From NCBI GenBank assembly GCA_012031955.1, contig JAAURZ010000116.1, forward strand, positions 1-7,111: DNA of 7,111 nt. Direction: 5' to 3'. Each line of letters begins with the position of its first letter. Within the stretch, counting starts at the first letter, position 1. Below, piece by piece: positions 1 through 5,572 of this stretch. A program made the position numbers and the translations under genes. The DNA comes from Bacteroidia bacterium (lineage in GTDB: Bacteria; Bacteroidota; Bacteroidia; Cytophagales; Cyclobacteriaceae). The notes under the pieces are model-generated. The model made no database searches. It was not told where the DNA came from and saw nothing but the letters and a program-made list of their open reading frames with translations.

Positions 1-28
1 GCAATTTCAAAAAGCTAACGCCTTTTCT

Positions 29-1280
29 ATGGTAAGCAGGGTATTTTTTTGGACACTGGCATTAGCAGGTATAAGTTCGGCAGCGGCGCAACCAAAGATT
101 CTCAAGTTGCATGAAGCCGAGCCGGCTCCCCGTGAGTACCGCTGCTGAGGAATTGATGCCTTTGCTGTCATACAATGGAGACTATCTGTTCTTCAGCCGC
201 ATGTTGTGCGACGAGAATGTGGGTGGCAAATTTGGAGGATCCGACGTATGGTCGTCCAAAAGATCGCAATCCTGGATCGCACCCACGTCAGGATATTTTC
301 CGTGGAATGACCGCGACAACAACGTTGTGATCGGGACGTCGGCAAATGGGAAGACCCTTTACCTGATGAATTCGCAAGGCGGTCGAAAAACAAAAGGCAT
401 TTACTTTTCGCGCAGCGTATCCGGCGCGTGGACAAAGCCTGAGCTAATTCCTGTCGATGGCATCAATCACTCCACCAGCCTCGGGTTTTACATGGCGCCG
501 GCTGAAGATGTGCTCCTCATTAGCATGCGCGGCGAAGACAGCAAAGGCGAAGAGGATATCTATGTTTCGCTCAAGGACAGAAATGGTAATTGGTCTCAAC
601 CAAAAAACCTTGGACCCTCCATCAACACAATCGGATACGAAATATCACCGTTTTTGTCGGACGACAAGAACCGGTTATACTTTGCAAGCAACGGCCACGG
701 CGGACAGGGTGATGTGGACATCTTCTACTGCGACCGGTTGTATGGATCATGGGAAACCTGGTCGAGTCCGCGCAACCTTGGCCCCGAAGTGAATACGAAA
801 GGGTTTGATGCCTATTTCTCGGTGTACGGTGACAGCATCGCTTATTTCTCGCGCGCTGCAAGCGGCAAACCCGCCGACTTGTATTCTTCCAAAGTTGAGA
901 TTGTAAAGAGTGCGCCCATTACCGACGCCAGAAATTTTCTGCTGCCTGCCGACGTGAACGCCCTGCTTGGAAGCGACAAGGTTCAACGTAGTTTCGAGTT
1001 TGATAGGGGCGTGGTCGATCTCACCACACCGCAGCGCGAGTTGCTATGGTTTATCGCCAACAAAATACTGGATACCAGGGAGATTAAGCTCTACCTGATT
1101 GCCTACAAACGATCGGAAGATTTGCCAAACGATACTTACGAGCGCAGAATTCTTTCCATGGTTAACCACATGCAACTTGCGGGTGTCGACTTTACAAGGA
1201 TCACGTTTTCGATCGAAATCATGGCGAAGGATGAACCCGCTTCAAAACCGGAGTCGGTCGAAATAAGATTTTACAAATAG
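29..1280 (+). CDS. Secreted PD40 (WD40-like) beta-propeller protein with degenerate OmpA-like C-terminus, split by a 1-bp frameshift
   Basis: Probably a periplasmic or outer-membrane-associated protein; substrate or partner unknown. The ATG at 29 opens a signal peptide (MVSRVFFWTLALAGISSAAA, likely cleaved before QP). That frame stops at 146-148, while the rest of the protein is open in another frame from before 111 to 1280. Removing one C from CCCC at 128-131 joins them as EAEPAPVSTAAEELMP, giving 416 residues. The body carries PD40-type repeats: GSDVW, GIYFSRS..W, then DIYVS..NWSQPKNLGPSINT, the canonical LYFASNGHGGQGDVDIF, and W..PRNLGPEVNT. The last ~115 residues (FEFDRGVVDL onward, ending in a segment like N..ERR..V..L...GV) resemble an OmpA-like domain whose peptidoglycan-binding consensus has decayed. 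The ATG at 111 is an internal artefact start with no signal peptide. The gene converges on the HAD gene with a 2-bp gap. Family assignment is firm; specific function is unknown. Confidence 0.85.
128..131 (+). other. Frameshift site: extra C in a CCCC run
   Basis: The reading frame with the signal peptide (from 29) and the frame with the PD40 domain differ by one base. Deleting one C here joins them without any stop and gives a natural mature N-terminus. It may be a sequencing indel or a true mutation; the sequence alone cannot decide. Confidence 0.75.
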
Positions 1281-1282
1281 AT

Positions 1283-1884
1283 TCAGTCCCTTTCCCTGAA
1301 AGGTTTGTAAACTGCGTTGTCGGCTAATGCAAGCATGGGTTTATCACCCGACGTATCGCCAAAGGCATGGATCGTGGTCATGGCCGATAAGTCATACCTT
1401 TCCTTGATGCGTTTCACCTTTTCTTCGCCATAGCAATTGCGACCATCGATTCCCCCTGTAATCTTGTTTTCAGATACTTCAAGCCTGGTGGCGATGCAAT
1501 CCATGCTCATGCGCTCGCACCATGTTTCACCCAGTTTTCAGGCGAAGCGGAAACGACCACTACCGTGGTGCCGTCGGCTTGGAGGCGATTGATGGTTTCC
1601 ATTGCCCGACGCCTCAGGTAAAGCGGAATACGAGATGAAGCAAATTCCGCGCATCTGTCGTTGAATAATTCCAGTGGCTCGCCGCCGAAAAAATGACGCA
1701 GCACAATTTCCTTGGCCTTCCAATTGGGAATGAGTCTAAGTTTCATGGAAACAAGCACTGGCGATAGCAAGACAAAACCCAGCGCGAACCGGGCACCCCC
1801 GCGGTAGAAGCGGATAAACTCCAGCAATGTATCGGTGGTGGTGATGGTGCCGTCGAAATCGAAGAAGGCGATTGCTTTGCTCAC
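1283..1884 (-). CDS. HAD-superfamily subfamily IB phosphatase, split by a 1-bp frameshift
   Basis: Predicted cytoplasmic Mg-dependent phosphatase. The frame from the GTG at 1884 ends early at 1507; a second frame, overlapping it at 1507-1510, continues to 1283. Adding one base near 1524-1525 (minus-strand AAACATGG to AAACCATGG) restores NWVKPWCERMSMDCIATRLEV and a 200-residue protein of normal HAD-IB length. Visible motifs are DFDGT with catalytic D9 and D11, motif II VVVVSASP (S112/S114), K156 in GEEKVKRIKE, and motif III GDTSGD (D177, D181). All catalytic residues are present only if both pieces are joined. The start lies 2 bp after the UbiA stop, which suggests translational coupling. UbiA and HAD-IB domains often occur as neighbours or fusions, so this enzyme may dephosphorylate the UbiA product, a polyprenyl-phosphoryl 5-phosphopentose. 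The family is sure; the substrate is inferred. Confidence 0.85.
1524..1525 (-). other. Frameshift site: missing base inside HAD phosphatase gene
   Basis: The plus strand reads CATGTTTC where CATGGTTTC would keep the HAD frame open. The residues restored (VKPWCERM) match the usual HAD-IB pattern after SASPENW. The change is a G pair read as a single G. Confidence 0.75.
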
Positions 1885-1886
1885 GG

Positions 1887-2754
1887 CTATGAGACGTAGA
1901 TGATCAGATAAAAACTGACGATCCAGCCGAGTACTGTAAACATAATGAACTTGTCAGTCATAAGCACAGTGGTGGGCGATCCGCTGTTTTGCTCCACAAA
2001 CGTGATCTGCAAATACCGCATGATTCCTGCCATCACAAAGATGGCGGTTATAAACAAGTACTCGCTATTGAATTTGCGCGTAATTTCGGGCGAGACCGTG
2101 TACATGATGTACGATACCACAATGACGGCCGAAAAAATAGTAAGGCAGGAGTTGATAAACTCCAGGTTGTAGGTGCTGGATGTTTTGCGGATTGTTTGTC
2201 CGTCTTCGGTCTTGATAAAAAGGTCGTCGCGCCTTTTGGCAAGCACCAGGAAGAGTGCCAGCAGCAGTATCATTATCGACAGCCAGTGAGATATGGCAAT
2301 TTCTGCGAGAATGCCCCCGCTGTATACCCGGATAAGAAAGCCGGAAGCGACTATAAACAGGTCGAGAATTGGAATGTTTTTGAGTCCGAACGAATATCCG
2401 ATGTTGAGCGCCAGGTAAGTGAGCAACAACACCAGGTAATAGACGTTGAGCCACGCCGCCACGGTAATTCCCGCGGCGAGCATCAGGAACATAAGGGCAA
2501 GCGCGGTGCGTTCCTTCACGGCACCGGATGCGATAGGCCGGTTCTTTTTCTTTGGATGCAGTTTGTCCACCTCAGATCGCGATAATCGTTGATGATGTAG
2601 ACGCTGGAGGCGATCATGCAGAAGCAGAAAAACCAAGGCTGAGCATCTGGAGTGACTCAAAATTCAGCAGGTCGCCGGCAAAGAAAGATGGAATAAACAG
2701 GAAAGAGTTCTTTATCCACTGTTTGACCCGGAGTAGGCGCAAGTAATTCTTCAT
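1887..2754 (-). CDS. UbiA-family prenyltransferase, polyprenyl-phosphate phosphoribosyltransferase (DPPR synthase)-like, with two 1-bp frameshifts
   Basis: Integral membrane enzyme resembling decaprenyl-phosphate phosphoribosyltransferases, which move phosphoribose from PRPP to a polyprenyl phosphate. The start is the ATG at 2754 (MKNYLRLLRVKQWIKN, the family's N-terminal signature), 4 bp after the SxtJ-like stop. Its frame ends near 2614, a middle frame covers about 2575-2630, and a third runs to 1887. Adding one base in the run at 2628-2632 and one at 2571-2573 gives 289 residues, the normal length. The first Asp-rich motif NDYRDLEVD (N56, D57, D60, D64) followed by KLHPKKKNRPIASG spans the second repair point. 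The second conserved region is LDLFIVASGFLIRVYSGG (about 131-148), then LAKRRDDL and a late LMTDKF segment. About eight or nine hydrophobic helices are visible. The family is clear; substrate specificity within UbiA is inferred from the LRVKQWIKN and MRYL...LMTD signatures. Confidence 0.85.
2571..2573 (-). other. Frameshift site: missing base in UbiA gene (second break)
   Basis: On the plus strand CCTCAGATC would need to be CCTCCAGATC. With that base the minus strand reads NDYRD-LEVDK, giving the invariant NDxxDxxxD motif. Without it the frame runs into LRWTNC and loses the catalytic Asp. Confidence 0.75.
2628..2632 (-). other. Frameshift site: short homopolymer in UbiA gene (first break)
   Basis: The minus strand reads GG followed by five T; six T would continue the frame as SLGFFCFCMIASSVYIIND instead of the premature SLGFSASA stop. 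This is a single-base contraction of a homopolymer. Confidence 0.75.
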
Positions 2755-2758
2755 CAAC

Positions 2759-3145
2759 TTACCAGATGTTTTCGAGGTCTTCTTTGGTGTAGGTGTGGTC
2801 CCTGTTATGATACAACGTACCCGACGCATTGCGCTTTAGCTGGAGCGGGTCACGCGTAAAAAGCCTGGCGAGCCAGGCGATGGGTGTGAGGAAAACAAAG
2901 AATACGATACCCAGGATGATTCGTGAGTTGACCCAGCCCAAGCCCAGCGCAAGCTTGAGCCAACCCCATTCAATTGCCTTGGCAACGGTGGAAGATAGAA
3001 GTGATGCTAAACCAATCACGACCGCCGCCTTCCAGATAATAACGCGCCATTCCGGCGAGAACGGAATACTGGGTATCCAGCCGACGATAGCCAGTCCGAT
3101 CACGATCACCAGAATATTCTTGTAGCGGTCAGCGGGTTTCTCCAT
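2759..3145 (-). CDS. SxtJ-family small membrane protein
   Basis: Complete 128-residue membrane protein starting with ATG at 3145. Three hydrophobic segments are visible: about residues 11-24 (ILVIVIGLAIVGWI), 34-55, and 76-96 (IILGIVFFVFLTPIAWLARLF). A conserved-looking C-terminal soluble tail follows, beginning TRDPLQLKR. The pattern W.KL...LG.VNSRIILG..FF...TPI...RLF..DPL is typical of the SxtJ family, named from the saxitoxin cluster, where it accompanies an O-carbamoyltransferase. Biochemical function is not known; it probably works with the carbamoyltransferase and the DUF5989 peptide at the membrane. It starts 17 bp after the DUF5989 stop, with an AAAAAGG-like Shine-Dalgarno directly upstream, and ends 4 bp before the UbiA start. 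Unlike its neighbours it needs no frame repair. Confidence 0.85.
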   Translation of the reverse strand: MEKPADRYKNILVIVIGLAIVGWIPSIPFSPEWRVIIWKAAVVIGLASLLSSTVAKAIEWGWLKLALGLGWVNSRIILGIVFFVFLTPIAWLARLFTRDPLQLKRNASGTLYHNRDHTYTKEDLENIW

Positions 3146-3162
3146 ACCTTTTTATCGTGGGA

Positions 3163-3311
3163 TCAGAAAAGCGTGTAAATGAATGGCGCTACGGCTGAAC
3201 CTCCGCCTATCACAATGAGCACACCGATCACGATGAGCAGCAGGATGATGGGCGTGAGCCACCATTTTTTCTGGCCAGAAGAAATTTGAAGAGGTCTTTG
3301 ACAAAATCCAT
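3163..3311 (-). CDS. DUF5989-family small membrane peptide (SxtK-like), with a 1-bp frameshift
   Basis: A 49-residue protein hidden by a frameshift. From the ATG at 3311 the minus strand reads MDFVKDLFKFLLARK and then falls into a short frame that soon stops. Adding one base to the six-T run at 3265-3270 (plus strand) gives KKWWLTPIILLLIVIG, then VLIVIGGGSAVAPFIYTLF and a stop at 3163. The short amphipathic N-terminus, the RKKWWL.PIIL junction, one transmembrane helix (about residues 18-36) and the SAVAPFIYTLF ending are the hallmarks of DUF5989, which almost always sits between a carbamoyltransferase and an SxtJ-like gene. It lies 50 bp after the carbamoyltransferase stop. No strong Shine-Dalgarno is seen. 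Function is unknown; a membrane anchor or accessory subunit for the carbamoyltransferase is plausible. The joined product is confident because every later codon matches the family. Confidence 0.85.
3265..3270 (-). other. Frameshift site: six-T run in DUF5989 gene
   Basis: Seven T on the plus strand (seven A on the coding strand, AGAAAAAAATGG) would encode ARKKWWL; the six present give ARKNGGS and an early stop. Single-base contraction of the longest homopolymer among the five frameshift sites. Confidence 0.8.
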
Positions 3312-3361
3312 GAGGATAGGAATTAGATTAAAGCAACAACAACAAATTTAGCAATTTTGGG

Positions 3362-5236
3362 TTAATCCAAAGTGAATTCTTCCTTCCAATTGTCCTTCTC
3401 CTTCCAGTCTGGCTGCAGTTTTTTGTCGAACAGGTGATTTCCAATTACCAGGTAGTCCATTTCGGTTCTCATGAAACACCTGTATGCGTCTTCGGGTGTG
3501 CAAATGATGGGCTCGCCACGCACATTAAAACTTGTGTTCACCACCAACCCATAGCCGGTAAGTTTCTTAAAAGCCTGAATGAGATTCCAATACCTGGGAT
3601 TGGTTTCTTTGTGCACCGTTTGAATGCGCGCCGAGAAGTCGATGTGTGTGATTGCCGGCATATCGGAGCGCAGGTAATATAATTTGTCTTTGAGGCTGAA
3701 GGTGTGGTAGTTTTCAGGGAGTACTTTGCGACGTCCCTTGTTAACGGGCTGCACCAGGAGCATGTACGGCGATACCGTGTCGTGTTCGAAATATTCCTGG
3801 CACGATTCTGCGAGCACGGACGGCGCAAAGGGCCGGAAGGACTCGCGATATTTGATCTTCACATTGAGCTTCTTCTGCATTTCCTCGTTGCGGGGGTCGC
3901 CAAGAATGCTGCGGCCGCCGAGCGCCCTGGGTCCAAATTCCATACGACCCTGCATCCAGCCCACCACGTTACCTTCCGCCAGTTTCTGTGCCGCTGCCTC
4001 ACACAGTGATGTCTCATCTTCGTACCGGGTGGCTACTGCGCCATATTTCTTGGTGGCGAGTTGCACATCGAGATCGCCGAATTCCGGTCCGAGATACGAA
4101 CCTTTCATGCCGTCCAGCCCGGTTGCTACCACACGCTCTTTTTCGAAGTAGATATGGTAGGCAGCCTGGGCGGCGCCGAGGGAACCTCCTGCATCACCCG
4201 CAGCGGGTTGAATAAAAAGAGACTTGAAGGTGCGGGTATTATATAGCTTACCATTGGCTACGCAGTTGAGCGCCACGCCGCCCGCCATGCAAAGGTTGTC
4301 GGAATTTGTAAGGCGCTTGGCCTCTTCCGCCATCTTTATCACAATTTCTTCGGTCACCTCTTGTATCGCCAGGCCAAGGTTACAATGCTTGGCTTCCAGT
4401 TCCGCCTCTGGCCGGCGAGCTGGGAATCCGAACAGTTTTTGCCATTTGTCTTCGTGAACCATCCGTAGCCCCGTGGCATAGTTGAAATATTTCTGGTTGA
4501 GCCAGACTGAGCCGTCGGGCTGTATGGCGATCAATTCGTCCTTGATGGCCTTCACATACCTCTTCACCTCGTCGCTGCCCGCAACGCCGTAGGGTGCCAG
4601 GCCCATAAGCTTGTATTCGCCGGAGTTGACCTTAAAGCCTAGGAAATAGGTGAATGCCGAGTACAGCAGCCCGAGCGAATGAGGAAACTTTAACTCCTTC
4701 AGTATCTTGATATCTTTTCCTTTGCCGTGGCATATAGAGGCGGTGGCCCACTCGCCCACGCCGTCGATGGTAAGTATGGCAGCCTCGTTGTAGGGGGAGG
4801 GATAAAAGGCGCTCGCTGCATGAGATAGATGGTGTTCGGGAAAAAGCAGCCGGACCTTTTTCTTATCGAACTCTCCAATCCGGGTGAGTTCTTCGTAGAT
4901 CAACCGTTTTAGGAACATTTTCTCCTTCAGCCACACCGGTATTGAAGTGATAAAGGATGAAATCCCTTTCGGGGAAAAGGCATAATATGTTTCCAGCAGC
5001 CGCTCAAACTTTAGCAGCGGCTTGTCATAGAAGGCGATGGCATCGAGGTCGTTGAGTGTGGTGCCGCCGTATTGCAGGCAGAATTTAACCGCATTGGCTG
5101 GAAAGCCCGGGTCATGTTTTTTTCGCGTAAAGCGTTCTTCCTGAGCGGCGGCAACGATTTCGCCATCTTCGATGATGGCAGCGGCTGAATCATGATAAAA
5201 AGCCGAGATTCCGAGTATTTTCACAGATTTGGTCAA
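3362..5236 (-). CDS. O-carbamoyltransferase, NodU/CmcH/TobZ family
   Basis: Cytoplasmic enzyme that makes carbamoyl-adenylate from carbamoyl phosphate and ATP and transfers the carbamoyl group to a hydroxyl, here probably on a sugar or glycolipid. The frame is intact, 624 residues, within the usual family length. The N-terminal ASKHA-type domain opens with ILGISAFYHDSAAA (8-20), QEERFTRKKHD (32-42) and the metal-binding HHLSHAASAFY (135-145) with D158 in LTIDGVGEW. SGEYKLMGLAPYG (205-217), MAGGVALNC (317-325) and GDAGGSLGAAQ (347-357) follow. The C-terminal domain has GRMEFGPRALGGRSILGDPR (430-449), YRESFRPFAPSV (463-474) and NTSFNVRGEPI (567-577). The open frame begins with TTG at 5236; the GTG at 5224 would give MKILGIS, closer to typical homologues, so the true start may be 5224. 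It heads the minus-strand operon. Acceptor substrate cannot be told from sequence. Confidence 0.95.
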   Translation of the reverse strand: MTKSVKILGISAFYHDSAAAIIEDGEIVAAAQEERFTRKKHDPGFPANAVKFCLQYGGTTLNDLDAIAFYDKPLLKFERLLETYYAFSPKGISSFITSIPVWLKEKMFLKRLIYEELTRIGEFDKKKVRLLFPEHHLSHAASAFYPSPYNEAAILTIDGVGEWATASICHGKGKDIKILKELKFPHSLGLLYSAFTYFLGFKVNSGEYKLMGLAPYGVAGSDEVKRYVKAIKDELIAIQPDGSVWLNQKYFNYATGLRMVHEDKWQKLFGFPARRPEAELEAKHCNLGLAIQEVTEEIVIKMAEEAKRLTNSDNLCMAGGVALNCVANGKLYNTRTFKSLFIQPAAGDAGGSLGAAQAAYHIYFEKERVVATGLDGMKGSYLGPEFGDLDVQLATKKYGAVATRYEDETSLCEAAAQKLAEGNVVGWMQGRMEFGPRALGGRSILGDPRNEEMQKKLNVKIKYRESFRPFAPSVLAESCQEYFEHDTVSPYMLLVQPVNKGRRKVLPENYHTFSLKDKLYYLRSDMPAITHIDFSARIQTVHKETNPRYWNLIQAFKKLTGYGLVVNTSFNVRGEPIICTPEDAYRCFMRTEMDYLVIGNHLFDKKLQPDWKEKDNWKEEFTLD

Positions 5237-5249
5237 CTAAAAAACGCTT

Positions 5250-5257
5250 GAAAGCTA
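5250..5257 (-). promoter_or_regulatory. Possible -7 box for carbamoyltransferase operon
   Basis: The minus strand reads TAGCTTTC, one mismatch from the Bacteroidota -7 consensus TAnnTTTG. Only a poor -33 match lies about 20 bp upstream. If real, transcription would begin only a few bases before the TTG at 5236 and about 20 bases before the GTG at 5224, which favours the GTG start. Confidence 0.25.
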
Positions 5258-5280
5258 TGAAATATAGGGGTGGATTAAAA

Positions 5281-5303
5281 CATTCGGTGACCCCATTCCG
5301 TGA
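5281..5303. repeat. Imperfect 10-bp direct repeat, possible operator
   Basis: CATTCGGTGA (5281-5290) and CATTCCGTGA (5294-5303) match at 9 of 10 positions with a 13-bp period. They lie just upstream of the carbamoyltransferase start region and next to a plus-strand TAGGTTTG box at 5321, so they could bind a regulator acting in both directions. No known regulator site is recognised. Confidence 0.3.
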
Positions 5304-5320
5304 ATATAATGCAATTGAGA

Positions 5321-5328
5321 TAGGTTTG
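5321..5328 (+). promoter_or_regulatory. Possible distal -7 box upstream of Wzz gene
   Basis: TAGGTTTG matches TAnnTTTG exactly but has no clear TTTG -33 partner. A transcript from here would have a leader of about 240 nt containing the hairpin and T run at 5426-5461. Confidence 0.25.
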
Positions 5329-5366
5329 ATGATGTATTTTGTTAAACATCGAGGGATCCGGCATAT

Positions 5367-5392
5367 AATTTAGATGATTTTTTAGCTAAATT
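5367..5392. repeat. AT-rich inverted repeat overlapping a perfect palindrome
   Basis: AATTTAG (5367-5373) and CTAAATT (5386-5392) are reverse complements separated by 12 bases, and TTTAGCTAAA (5381-5390) is a perfect 10-bp palindrome. This may be an operator-like site; in AT-rich sequence such matches also arise by chance. Confidence 0.25.
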
Positions 5393-5425
5393 GATGATTA
5401 CTTAGGTCGTTATCGTTGCATTAAT

Positions 5426-5461
5426 ACCAAGTTTAAGAAGGGCTTGGTGTTCGATTTTTTT
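5426..5461 (+). terminator. Weak hairpin followed by T run (possible leader attenuator)
   Basis: ACCAAG (5426-5431) pairs with CTTGGT (5443-5448) across an 11-base loop, and seven T follow at 5455-5461. The stem is short and the T run is six bases away, so this is a poor intrinsic terminator. No plus-strand gene precedes it in the window; it would make sense only as an attenuator in a long Wzz leader. Confidence 0.25.
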
Positions 5462-5529
5462 GGCTGGCGATTCCGATGAGTTTGCATGGCGCCCTTTTTT
5501 TGACCTTTCTCCAGATGCAAAGAATTGAA

Positions 5530-5537
5530 TAAATTTG
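5530..5537 (+). promoter_or_regulatory. Likely proximal -7 box for Wzz gene
   Basis: TAAATTTG matches the Bacteroidota -7 consensus TAnnTTTG exactly, 35 bp before the Wzz ATG. A TTTC at 5506-5509, 20 bp upstream, is one base off the TTTG -33 element. Spacing and position relative to the gene are good; the -33 match is imperfect. Confidence 0.4.
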
Positions 5538-5563
5538 CGATGGTGTAATCTTTTTAAACATTT

Positions 5564-5569
5564 AGAAGG
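5564..5569 (+). promoter_or_regulatory. Ribosome binding site of Wzz gene
   Basis: AGAAGG lies 3 bases before the ATG at 5573. Spacing is short, but an in-frame TAA at 5555-5557 leaves this ATG as the first start in the frame. Confidence 0.45.
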
Positions 5570-5572
5570 CGG

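Larger units (their letters stand above)
5237..5572. other. Divergent intergenic regulatory region
   Basis: About 336 bp, AT-rich compared with the flanking genes, with no convincing gene on either strand. It separates the minus-strand carbamoyltransferase operon from the plus-strand Wzz gene, so it should carry promoters for both directions. It contains two exact TAnnTTTG boxes on the plus strand, a one-mismatch box on the minus strand, a 10-bp direct repeat, an AT-rich inverted repeat and a hairpin followed by a T run; these are listed separately. Confidence 0.7.

Noticed and set aside
457..792. 111-codon plus-strand frame in the PD40 gene
   Set aside because: Overlaps in another frame the PD40 repeats, which carry clear family motifs; the alternative has none.
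1989..2585. 198-codon plus-strand open frame over the UbiA gene
   Set aside because: Antisense to a clear UbiA gene, low-complexity Gln/His/Arg-rich composition, no family features; a shadow frame.
2571..2632. Programmed ribosomal frameshifting in UbiA
   Set aside because: Two shifts in the same direction within about 60 bases, without slippery heptamers or a pseudoknot, and similar breaks in unrelated neighbours; indel errors are simpler.
1283..3311. Degenerating pseudogene operon
   Set aside because: Apart from the single-base run changes there are no stops or lost motifs, and every catalytic residue remains; true decay would leave more substitutions.
3726..4151. 141-codon plus-strand frame inside the carbamoyltransferase
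   Set aside because: Lies antisense to strongly conserved carbamoyltransferase codons and is Ser/Arg/Pro-rich without recognisable motifs.
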